Source of the DNA: Anoplolepis gracilipes
Lineage: Eukaryota; Arthropoda; Insecta; Hymenoptera; Formicidae
Direction: 5' to 3'
Assembly (NCBI RefSeq): GCF_047496725.1
Contig: NC_132970.1
Span: 13,553,501 to 13,617,500, forward strand
DNA: 64,000 nt
Part shown: in pieces, positions 1 through 11,864 of the stretch
Layout of the letters: each line of letters starts with the position of its first letter
How positions within the stretch are numbered: the stretch's first letter is position 1
Notes under the pieces: generated by a model
Database searches by the model: none
What the model saw: the letters and a program-made list of their open reading frames with translations, nothing else
Told to the model about the DNA's origin: nothing
Made by a program: the position numbers and the translations under genes

Positions 1-3000
1 CGACCAATCGCTTTAGAGACGGTCGGCCGACGATAACGAGGCCGCGGCGGCAAAGGAAACGGAACATCGCGGGATATGCGTGTGGAATTTTTCATGCAAT
101 CCTATAAATGGAGAGCGGAGAGCGCGGCGCACCGCGGCCATCCTGCCGAGTCTATATCACCTCGGTGGAGTCCGGGTCCGGGCTCGCGCAGTTCTGCCCA
201 GGGTTCTGATCGCGACCAGCGTGACCCAGCGCCGGCTGGGTATGGTATACGGCGGGTACGTTCCTCTCGTGCATTGGTTGCACGTCCCATTGCGCAAATG
301 CGCCATTTGGATTCCCACCGACGAACACGCGCGCAAGAGAGATATATTTTATGGACGGTTATACTGTATATACAGGGTGCGTTGGTATTACCAGTACGAT
401 GTGAAATTCCTGAGATAGAGATTGCAAGACAAGCTTACGATCGGTTTTCCCTCGATAAAAATTGCGAATATGCGTTAATTAACACTCTAATTAACGATTA
501 CAATCAGACAATTCTTACATTTAAAAAATTAAAATTGACGAACGATACAACTAATAATTAATAAAATGTATAACTTGCTGATATATTAATTAGTGGATAA
601 ATTTGTCAAAGTATGATTAAGCATTAATTTTGACAAAATCATACATTTTTGTCCATGAATCTTTGCATATAATTAAAATTAATATAATCGTCGTAGCTAA
701 ATATTTCGGTAATGAATTTCAAATTTAATTTTTGATTAGTCAAGATTGAATCAAGATTTTTCGTGATAATCTTTGACATTTCTTCATCAAAACAATCGTC
801 ATTTCTCTTGTTCTTCAATATTTATGATCAAGATGATCTAATTCTGGACACTCTATATACACTCATGCTTCTCTCAAAGTCCATTTTCAGTTGGATAAGG
901 TGTCTTGGTCCCTTCGGCGTCCCGTATATTTAATTGGTTGTCGCCCTTCGGCCACCGGAGAATTGCGCACGAGATTTCGGTCGTGTCGACTCAAAGAGCC
1001 TTTCCTCTTTCGAGGAACAAGTTGCGGAAGCACTGTTGTGCGAAGTATGCGTATTGCCTGCGGTGATATCTATCCAGTATTATTCCAACCACATTCTGTT
1101 CTTCGAATATTTGGGATGTACATATGTGAATCTCATTGTCAGGGCAAACATAAAATACTGTCAAATTATAGTTAATTACGTTTTGTTAGCCGTCAGGATT
1201 TTTCTTCTCTTCTTGCCTTTTGACTCGCTATTCTTCGTGGACCACGTAGTTAGCTACTCATTGTCCTATCCTCCGGTCTCTCGCTAAAAAGTTATACTTA
1301 CTCGTTCGCGACGACAGCGTATGTATATATATATATATATATATATATGGTCGAGGTGAAAAGGTTATCGTCACCATAAAATCAAGGTAACTCGATTTCG
1401 TGATTCGTGTCACGATGCAACCCGGTGCATTCGACTACGTCCCTGCTATAATTACTTGAATTCAATGCTCTTGTACAGGGTGTCGCTTGAATCCCAAGCT
1501 TTATTGGGTTGTCCTTTAATCAATGCGACTGAACCCTCTGCAATAGACTCTGCGGGTACAACGATGCGCGACGACAAGCGAAGACAGCGATAGCGACTTC
1601 CGATTGCGAGGATTGTCGGTTGTCGACAACGCGCATGGCACCTGACTGTCGATTGAAATTATGGGACTGCAGTGAGTCGGTAATCACCATAAGCGCAACC
1701 GTCTGCGGGAATTAGCAAGTCTATTAGTACATGCGCCGAGACGTACCATCGCTAAGTGACAATTGCTTCCGTAATGTTTGCGAGAGTGACATGTCGCGAT
1801 ATTGAGAGAAAACGTTTGCATATTTTATTTAAATCTCTCGTTAATCATCCTTGATTAATACAATTGACAAAATCATAAATTTCAGAATAAAGATAATTAA
1901 TTCAACAGATCAAAAGATTATTCTCACTTGATAAAAATCTTTTCCCATCGGGAATGAGACTCGATCTATCAACGAAATCATAGTTTTGAGCAAAGTTGAA
2001 AAAACTGAAAGAATTATTGAACTCGCGAATAGAATGTCTTCTGTGATAATCCAGAAAGATCGATGATGGTGACGACGTCGTAAAAAGGAATTTATCGACG
2101 TACGTCGTAACCAATAAAAACGATGGTAAGTAACATGTCAAGCATGTCGCTATCCAAAGTCTTTAATTAAAAGAACACTCTTGGCACAGTCTCGCTTTAA
2201 ATTTTGCAATGCAGCTTTTCTAATTACGACAGTGTATGTGATACTTTTCTAATTAAAAAAGTTTCGGGTCGCAAACCAGGTCAACGCTCTTCTGCCGTAG
2301 TCTCCTTTATATCAGTACGCGAGCGTATGCGTGTTTGTAATGTAAATGCAAGCTAAGATAGATATATTTTTTAAATTAATAATTTTGATATTTACAACAA
2401 GAGGTTTTTAGCAAATAAAAATTGTTGCAGAAGCAAATATTTAATTTTCATTATTCGTTAAGTTTCAATCTGTGTTCTTTGTTAAACGCGGCCAATGACA
2501 ATAGAGAAGGTGTCAGATGTATAATAAGTTAGTTGGCAGGATTCCTCTTCAGCGATATTCGGTGAACAGGATATTTACAGCAACATCGTCAGAGTGATCC
2601 GAAGGGGATCCAGAGCACAAGGGAAAAAGAGAAAAACGAGCCAAGTGGCATTTCGAAAGTTTCTCATTCTTGAAGTCGAAGTTTGCCTTTGAGGATGTAA
2701 TGAAGCGGGAGTGGGCGGGCGCGTCGAGGGAGTCTCCTCACCTGTCAAGTGCAACCTGTTATCGAGTTACTTAAAGCGGCTCCCGCCTGGTAAACGTACC
2801 GCGATAAGCTCCGCGCAGTTACGTCAAAGTGAGGTATGGCGCTTGAGAAGCGCGAAGTTTCGCGTACATACTTACTTCGTCTGCGTTCTCAGGTGCGCGT
2901 CGATATACGGGCAGGACTTGGAGAAGAAACCTTCGGTTTACTTCAGATACGCCGATTTCTCCTTCATTCACCCGCGCATCCTTCTATTACAACTCTCGCC

Positions 3001-5489
3001 GCGGCAACTTCTCTGGAATCTTAATTAAATCTACGTCGCGAAAGGATACTTTCGACGTGCCAGACATACGGCTAATGTCTATTAAATAACGGTTAGAAGA
3101 CATAATCTCCCGCTAATTGCAGAATTATACGAATCTGTACTCCGAATGCGTCATATATACGCGTTGGACGATTTTGCTAAACGATTTCTCGCAAATAAAA
3201 CAATGTTCTTCTCTCGTGTGACATTTTAGACGTCTCGTGTATTAATGGTGCGACATGTAGTAGTGCGTTGTATAATCGCGATAATTACGCAATGTCATTT
3301 TTCAAGAGTGTACGTTTCAATGGGAATGACAGCGCCTATCAGACTTAAAGAGACAGACAGACAGACGGGGGTTGCACCCCGAGACTGTCAGCTAAATGAA
3401 GCGGGGATGCGCGGGAATGACAGCGAGCCGCCGGCGGAGAATAGTTTGCAAAGTTAGGAGGCAGTTAGATAGCTATGGCGTGACGACATTAATAACACCT
3501 TATTAGCCCTAGGCACAGCCGCACACCGTCTGAAGATAAATGAGATCGCGGTCGACTTGCCACCAGGTACAGCTCGCAGTGCTATCGAGAGCAAAACCCG
3601 TGGATTCCATTGTGACGGCCGCGAGGATCAGATTTCTGTGCTTTTCAAGCGCGTGAATTTTCGACTAGATTTTCTATGAAAAGCCGTGTATAGTATACCG
3701 AGGCATATTATGGCTTTGGCAACATATACGTATTGTTTCAAATTAACATTCATCGATCGATTCCCGTTAATTATGTTGCGCAGATAATTCATGCGCCAGG
3801 CAAAATTTAATGAAAAATTAATTATTATGTCATAGCCTATACGTAATTGTGTCACTTATGTATATTTACATTGAATTTATATTGGATGAGACATTTTATT
3901 TCGATGCCTTTATTATTTGATTGATTGTTTGCATATTGTTATTGTCATATACGTGTACAAATGCATTATATATTCGAATGGTTTCGATCAAATTCGCTGG
4001 ATGAGGATCGTCACATATATTTTATGAATAGAATATAGCTCGTCAGGCTTCTATCTAATTAATGACAACAAATTAAGCAAATAAATGATGTAATTAACGT
4101 TACGAAATGGTTGCACCGGTATATACTACGCGCTATACTTGTACCTTAATTAATCAGGCTGGTTTGCGCTGATCACACATCTATGAATGTATCTCCATCA
4201 GTGTAACTGTTTACATTTCATGTCTATAGACACTGATTGTTGATTGCAGAATACAGAACCTGTGTTACGATAGTTTCTATAGCTCGTCAATTCATGGACG
4301 AAGCTGCGCGCGTCCAAAGAAACAATAAACTTTTATAATTAAACAGCATAGCTTCGTAATTAAAAACAAAACTTTCGTAATTAAATATGCGAATCGCACT
4401 GGCCTGAGCTGAATTACAAAAGGTTGTTTTGCAAAGCTCAAGCAAATTCCGCATACGCTTTTATCTCGATTTAACATTCTCACCATCTCGACTCTTGTTT
4501 TCCTAACGTTCTAAAGGAATAATCAAAATACATTTTATAATTCGTCAGTTTTATATATATGAAAAAAATTACCAGGCAATTTATATTTTATTTACGCAGT
4601 CATAGTTATTAATAAGTTTAATATATCGTAGAATATTTTGCAGCCAACACCGGCGTGTTAGTCGCGACCGACATATCCGGCTTGAAAAGGTACGCGCGGG
4701 ATCGGCGCACCGAACGGCGCGTCGCGCGAACGGACAGAATCAAATAACGGAACGCGGTTTGTTTGCAAGCCACCCCCGCGAACAGCCCCGGTAGAAACAT
4801 ACAAACCATCCCCCCGGATACGAATACGAGCAATTCTCCCCCTCGCGCTCGCGCCCGCCCAACCGACTACGACCCTGCAGCATCTATCTTCCTCTCGCTT
4901 ACACGTACACACACTCTCTTTCTCCCTTTCTCTTTCTCTCGTTTTCCGCCCTCGCAATCTGGAGGCCAGCAGGACACGGCAATCAGCACGAGCCGCGACA
5001 GAAACGCACCCCGCATACAGATATCCACGGTTTTATTTAGGGCTTCTGGTTAGAAGGTGCATGCAAACAATAGTTACCGGCATGCCCGTCGTGGAAACTC
5101 ATTTTAAGGTCGGCGGGTGTGTCGCAGAACTAATTCGGTTCTTGAGTGATTTTGCAAACTGGGGAAGGGGTTAATTAAAGGTTTTCCCTATGTGCGTGGC
5201 GAGTCATTCGGATCGTATAGGGTCGAGGGGACTTCTGTCCTGATTGCGGATTCTCGAAAATGAGCTGGTTAAATGAAGACAAAACGCAATATTTGTCCCC
5301 TATGTACAAGTTCTCTATTTGATACAAATTCAAGATTTCGTGTATTCTGACGCGATGTTAACAAAACATTTATTATAATTTTCTTAAATATCAAACGTTC
5401 GCGGTAGCAGCGTCAAGTTTACAAAAAAAAAAAAAAAAAAAAAGATTTTTAATATAAATTGCAAAGTAAGAGGCTATTGTATTATTAAT
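1..5489. other. No gene recognised; mosaic non-coding DNA
   Basis: CpG-rich stretches (1-330, 2700-3010, 4660-5050) alternate with AT-rich ones. It includes (TA)n at 1324-1348, an AGAC tetranucleotide run near 3350-3366 and a poly(A) run at 5423-5443. Open frames are short, overlap on both strands and match no family known to me. The sequence could be intergenic or intronic. Confidence 0.6.
1324..1348. repeat. (TA)n microsatellite
   Basis: Uninterrupted TA dinucleotides, about 12 units. Confidence 0.95.
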
Positions 5490-5691
5490 AATAAAATGGA
5501 AGATAAAAAAGCAATAGGAGCCAAGCTCAGTAATTATGGAGCACCTTCTTATTTATATAAAAATTCTAATAATTCTAAATGATGTATTTAGTTTAGAATT
5601 TAATAATGTCAATTAAAGTTTTTATAAATAAGAAGTGCTCCATAATTACTGAGCTTGGCTCCTATTGTCTTTTTTTATCTCCCATTTTATT
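5490..5691. repeat. 202-bp near-perfect hairpin (MITE-like inverted repeat)
   Basis: The left arm runs from AATAAAATGGAAGATAAAAA through GGAGCCAAGCTCAGTAATTA to CTTCTTATTTATA. The right arm (about 5620-5691) repeats this inverted with only a few substitutions and one-base indels. The loop is about 60 bp of AT-rich sequence. Arms of about 70 bp at this identity imply a young element or selection on the structure. There is no coding capacity and the target duplication is unclear. Confidence 0.8.
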
Positions 5692-8540
5692 TTAAATATA
5701 ATTTCAAATTCGAGGAAGAATTTAATTTAAATAAAATATAAATATCACGACTCGACCCTTAGAGGTGAATATCTAAAAACAAACATGTAACATTGGACTA
5801 TTTTGTTTATCAGAAATGAAAGAGCAACGTCTCTTTTTACTTTCGTGTTTACTACAAGAGGACACTCGCTGAAAACCGAGCAATGTTAATCATAAAGCGG
5901 CAATTTTAATGAGTCGACTCTTCGCTTAATTATGTCCCGTATGATGCGAGCACGGGTACGAGAGGATAATGAGATCGCTGCCCTTGATATATCCGGTGAT
6001 CCCGTCGCATGTGTTCTCAGTATCAAAGCCGGTCTTCCACGTATAAAAAAAAAAGGCTACTCGTGTCGCTACCGAGCCGCGAAACGACCAAACTGTGTAG
6101 AAGAGTACGCGAGAGTACACGCGGAAGCGCGTTTTTCGGCCTTAAAAAGTGCGTGCACATTGGAATGCAGTGACAAATGCACGTCGGGTGTGTTTGCCGC
6201 AACAGTGGCTGTCCTATGCTCGCATTGCCTGATTGCGAGTGACTTAATGAAGACTGGCGTATTCCAATTTGCACGTATGACGCTACCGTGTGACAAGAGA
6301 ATTGCGCAAATGTCGTCGCTGCATAGTTAATCGCGGAAAATATTAAATTCCTATGAATATCTTTCATTTTCGCATCCCTTCATCGAGAGTCGAAGAAAGA
6401 TGATGAATAAAATGTATTTTCGCAGACAGCACGAATGTCTAAAGGACATTACAAAAACATTCAATGATTCTCCAATTGTATGTTATTTTATATATTTCTT
6501 TTCTCTTTTATATTATATAAGAGAGAAGTGTACCTATGATGAGATTTGAATAGAGCACATAATTTTAAATATCTTTCATGCATTATCCTTTTAACCGACC
6601 AATAAATGGGCTATTTATACTCCTCTTTCTCGTGCTTTCCAGCAAGAAGATATTCGTCGGACATTCTTCCTCGAAGCAGTTTCAGATCTAACATTGAAGA
6701 AGCTACTCATGCGGATTCGAAAATGAAGTGACGAGCCATTTAAGAGTCCTTCCAGGATGTTGACGATATCTAAAAGCTAAGTAAAGACACGTGAAAATTA
6801 TTTTCGTCTCTTTTTTTTTTTTAAAGATGCGTTCTCTATATATTATAATATAGAATTCACACTGCATTTGGAAAATTGAGGTACTTTTTCGAATAATCTG
6901 CGCCGAGTATAATGCGAGAAGACTCAAACTCCTACGCGTATCCTTTTTACTCGAGTTTAGCCGCTTTCTTTCCGTAGAATTCGATTCTGTAGAACCGTTG
7001 AAAGCAAGGCGCATCCCGAGAAGCAGGCGACTGAAAATCCAACTGCGGTACATTATATTCGATTCGCTAGCGGATTTGAGCCAGCGAGGATTCGCCGCGC
7101 TATAATAACCTGGTAAAGTGAAAAATTCCAAAATGTTACGCCGCCGAGGAAGATTCGCATGCACGGCCGAGAGCAGGCAAGTTCCTGGAACTTTTAATTG
7201 ACTCCTTTTCGAAACTTAACAGACGTGACTTTGATCGTCCTCCTCTCTCATCTCTGCGATCTCCTTAGAAACTTTCAGTTTCAACAGCGACGAGCGAACG
7301 TTTCCTGACGCGACGTTCGACGTTCGACTTTCGACGTTCGACGTTCTCTTATTCAAGGGATTGGCGGGTCAGGAAAATCGTAGGCAGATTCTCTCCAAGT
7401 TGATATTCCGTATGCCTTCGATGCGACTCACGGCTTATCTATCCGATGGTACAAGCTTGCGTTTAGCAATCACACAATCGACGTTGCGAGCAGTATTATT
7501 CCCGATGCAATTTCTGATCGCAATATCTCGAACAAAATTACTCAGTCTATTTTCTATCCGTGTTATATCCGGAGTTTCCCTTCGATTGCTCGATATCAAA
7601 TGATAGTTCTCGTCGTATCGGTTTTTTTCGATGGCTCGACGTTTAAAAGCGATATTCCGTGGAAATAGAAAACAGATATTTTTTTCGTTACAATTTTTAA
7701 TAAAAATCTGACTCCTATCGTGCAGATAGATTTTACTTAATTATTACCACAGTCCATATACAAGCTTCCAAATATAATATATTATTTCGCAACATATTTC
7801 AAAGAAAATATTAGTCAACAGAAATATACTCTAAAGTAATTCTCTTTTCAAGTATTTATTATTTAATCACGGAGATCTCAACGTCAATATATTATTTAAT
7901 GCAGCGAATGTTTGCGATTCAATATTTCTATTATACGCCGCTTGCAATCCAACATGATTGAATTTTTCACAGCAACGCGCGATGGACGTATTTCTATACC
8001 GTTTTCCTATGTCGCTGCTGCTTTAAATGCTTCAAGATCGATGTGCAGATGCCCGTGAAAGCTCCTTTTATTTACTTGTCCTACAAAGGTTCTCGTTGCA
8101 GCGTATATCACTTTGTTAAAATTCCGATAGCGTTGCACGTGTAAGAATAATGAAACGGAAAAAGAGGTTGGTGTGACACGAATAAAAGGACTGCAAGAAA
8201 AAAGAATCTGCGAAGACGTGCCGAATGAAAAGAACAAAAGACAACTGGAAATTAAATAATAGAAAGCATAAATTTTTATATAAAATTAATTTTCTATCTG
8301 CTTTGATTATTGCAAACATTAACACGCAACAATTATACAATTTATCATTATAATAAATTTTCAATATCTTTCACATTAATATTGTTTACTTTATTTTTAA
8401 ATATCATCGATTCTTAATTATAAAAATATATTGTAAAAATAAATCATATCGTTTATTTTAATCTGCAACAATTCTATAATAAATCGCGATTAGAAGACAT
8501 CTCTGCAATAATCATTAAAAAAGCGGAGGAGAGTCATAGC

Positions 8541-8592
<52 letters not shown>

Positions 8593-10070
8593 TATATATT
8601 CGAACATATATGATAGCAAAAATATCTTCTCCCCATGGCCTCACATTATTACTTCGACATATTTTAGCGGGCAGAAGCACACACGAATACGACAATGTAA
8701 CGGTAGGGAAAGCAGCGCTAGCGAAATATACGAGCGACTCGTGCATGATCTGCCTGTACTCGCGCTTGCATGCTAAGAGCATATACTATGAAGCGGAGCC
8801 GCGCGCTCGTGCCACAAGCCCGTAAGGGCGTTTCGCTTTTACAGGAAAGTCGGGCGCATATCCTCGTGCCTTAACCAGTATGCGAGCGAGAATCGCGTTA
8901 GCAAGCCGCTTACCGCGTTGCATCTTGCGAGGCAAAGCGAGGCAAAGCACAAGGCGGCGGTTCAGAGCCGACGATAAATACAGGTTCACCGAGCGGTTCG
9001 GCGTATTGAATTTTGCTCATAGCAACATACGTTCGCGGTTTCGCGGCAGCATCGATACACACGCGCGGCAGTAAATTTGATCGGGCCAATGACGAGTTAT
9101 CGGAATACGCGGGGGATATCGCGCTCTCCCCATCCCCCTCGTATTTGCGTAATTAAATCTGCGCATTGCCCGCCGGAAATATTGTAAGTTGATGGTTAAA
9201 ATATTAATTTACTTCGTTGCGTTGTGCATCATTTTCTTTTTTCAATTGCGCAGCGGCCGATAATGACAAACGATTCGCACAAAATCTGATCTAATTTCTT
9301 CGGCGGAGATCTCCTATTAGCGTCCTATTCCTCGGCGATAGGACACGTCTTATTGCGCAACAATGTAACTAGAATGGCGAAGATCCATGAAAGCGATAAG
9401 AGACTTTGCGCATGTAAAGATTGCAAGAACGTTAAGCCGCAGAGAAAGAAAAAAATATAACATGCTAACGCCGCGATAATGCTCGCTTAAAAACGATTAT
9501 GCCGACGACTTGACATACGAGAATATGTACATATGTTTCTAGCCAAACGCGTACAAAAATGAATCAAGTTAAATATATGTAATATTAAATTTCGCATAGT
9601 TATATAAACGTATCATAAAAACTAGGACGCGTGTTCTAGATATATAAACGGACAACTTTTTAATACAATTTTTTAAAAACTAATTAAACAATGAAATATG
9701 AAATAAAATGTTAAATTTAAATTATTTGCTTGTCGCAAGAGGATTTCTGCACTAAATGATTAAATTGAAATTTGAACCAATTGATTCGATAGCAAAATAA
9801 ATATTAATGATAAATTTAAAAAAAATATTATATTATTTGTGCCCTCTGACAAACCAGTTGTTACATTGTAAACGATAAATTTAACTTTTGGTACATTTGG
9901 ATTAATATTTTCCATGACGTTTGTCGCTGTATGACCATGAATCAAGTGACGGAAGTACAACCACCAGTTTCCGACAATATTGTCATCGAAATGAGTTTCG
10001 ATCGAGGGAAAGAGAATATGCATTTTAACGACTTTTGATACAGTCATTTCAGAAAGAAATGAAAAAGGTA
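5692..10070. other. No gene recognised
   Basis: Mixed composition with a CpG-rich patch around 8800-9130. A short TCGACGT tandem run lies at 7311-7345 and a (GA)n tract at 8544-8590. Frames of 130-153 codons at 5932-6330 (+) and 6703-7164 (-) have no recognisable domain and are treated as chance. Confidence 0.6.
8544..8590. repeat. (GA)n microsatellite
   Basis: About 23 GA units, nearly pure. Confidence 0.95.
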
Positions 10071-10141
10071 ACACGGTGCACCGCAAAATTTTTCTTTCTC
10101 CCTTTCATCTTGTACAATTTGACGAGTTATTTTCAACCACT

Positions 10142-10178
<37 letters not shown>

Positions 10179-10828
10179 ACATAATATAAAATAAAGCAGT
10201 TCAATGAAATATTGAGTTGAAGACATTTGCGAACAATGTTTACTGAAAGTGATATTTTATGTGTCGCAGGAATGAATTTTATATTATGTTAGTTAACACG
10301 AGATACTTGCTTAAATGTTTAGTTATGCTTCTATAATCAGTTGCAAAATTGTGACTATTATTATATCATGCAAGGTTGTAAAATATCGAAGTTGAACAAT
10401 TATATCTCTTGAACGGAATGGCCGATTTGAATAATTTTTTTTTTTTTGTTTTAAAGCTAAAGTAATCGTAATATCTGTAAATATGTGTAAAAAAAAACAA
10501 ATTTTAATAGCCCAGATAGTGTGCTACAGTAAAAAAGATATGTTTTTTTTAAGATTTTTGTGTTATAACTTGATCAAAAAACTGACAAAATTTTGAAAAA
10601 GTAAAAAAACCATTCTAATAAATTTGATGCTCTTTCGAATAAAAAATAATTGATAGAGACAAAATCGATAGAGACATTATTGAAATATATTGTAGCTAGA
10701 ACGCGATTTCACCCTATATTGCTCTATATCTCCTTTACTATGAGGTATAACGCCAAATGAATGGTATGGCGGAAAATAACTCGTCAAGTTTACGATAAAG
10801 GTGAGAAAAATTTTGCGGCGCACTGTGT
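10071..10828. mobile_element. 758-bp TA-flanked fold-back element (Tc1/mariner-type MITE)
   Basis: The left end begins ACACGGTGCACCGCAAAATT and the right end, on the opposite strand, begins ACACAGTGCGCCGCAAAATT. TA dinucleotides flank both sides (10069-10070 and 10829-10830). The arms continue to GACGAGTTATTTTC on both sides. The interior holds a (TA)n tract (10147-10175) and AT-rich sequence without a transposase frame. TA target sites and ends of this kind fit Tc1/mariner-superfamily mobilisation, which is inferred. Confidence 0.78.
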
Positions 10829-11823
10829 TACCCCTTTCTATTGCTTGCTGAAAATGCCTGATATTGAATCTACATCCAAAGCAATAAATATTATTTCGCA
10901 TTTTCATTATTCGACAATATTTTGCGAGAATAAATGATTAACGTACATGGAAAATGCAATTATTCTTCAATTTACATTTAATATCGATTCGCTTTGAAAT
11001 TGCAATTGAAATATACCATTTGTTGTTGCAAAGTCCATCTTGAGTTAATTCTCGTTTTCATTAGGAGAGTCGCACGTATTAATCTCGCTGATAGCGGCGC
11101 AGCCGGTGGATCGAGTTATATCGCTCTCAGTTATATTCCCGGCGAAACAATTCGCTTATCAGTAGACGGCAACCGGAGCGGCGGGGTTTGATAGACGTCG
11201 TCGGTGCCGGTCCGCGCCGCGTCACGACGAATCTATTCGGTTGTTACAGCTGTCGAAACTATGAAATTCAATGCGGCGAATTTGCATGCTAATCCGCGCG
11301 CCGTAAACCCGGCATCCGTGTACTTTGCGCCCGGATGTGTCTAAGTTGTAATTCAATAAAGACAGGAGAGCGCCGCCGGTTGTAACGCTGTGACTCGGTT
11401 AACTCGCGTTGCTAACGACTTTAACAACGCACACACGATCAATCTCTCCGGGCGGCGCGGGCGCGGGCGCGGGCGCGGTCGCGGCGCGGACGCGTGTGCG
11501 TGTGCGTGTGCGTGTGCGCGTGCACCCCGCGTGCGTGACGAAAATTTTCAGCTAGTAATGTTAGGCACTTGGAAACTATGCTGGAAATTGTTCCACTGCC
11601 ACGGCGCTGCCGCTCGGATAAGCGCGGATCTCGTCTAATGACCTCGAAGAACAACGTGCATTTTCAACGCTATAAATTGCAAACGTAACGATCCATAATG
11701 TTGGAGCGATTATTTATACGCGAAAATTATTGTTGTAATTTGTAAAATTGCGCGTTCGAAAAGGAACAGTTTTGATAAATCTCTGCGACTGATTGAATCG
11801 GGCAGAATATAGTAAACGTTAAA

Positions 11824-11864
<41 letters not shown>

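Noticed and set aside
76..561. 161-codon open frame with a TATAAAT motif at 103-109
   Set aside because: Composition changes from Arg/Ser/Pro-rich to Ile/Asn-rich along with base composition. It overlaps other open frames on both strands, and the TATA motif lies inside the frame. No domain or initiator element could be supported.
5932..6330. 132-codon ATG-initiated frame with several cysteines
   Set aside because: A minus-strand frame overlaps it. No family resemblance, signal peptide or supporting splice or poly(A) signals. Length is within chance for the window.
6703..7164. 153-codon minus-strand frame
   Set aside because: Lys/Arg/Ser-rich translation of mixed DNA with no recognised domain. 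Contains low-complexity KKKK from a poly(T) run.
9760..10086. Minus-strand frame starting inside the 10.07-kb element
   Set aside because: It begins at a non-ATG codon within the terminal inverted repeat and ends in a hydrophobic AT-rich tail. It does not resemble a transposase.
11390..11654. Gly-Arg and Ala-Cys repeat frames
   Set aside because: They are products of the GGGCGC and GTGTGC tandem repeats in all frames.
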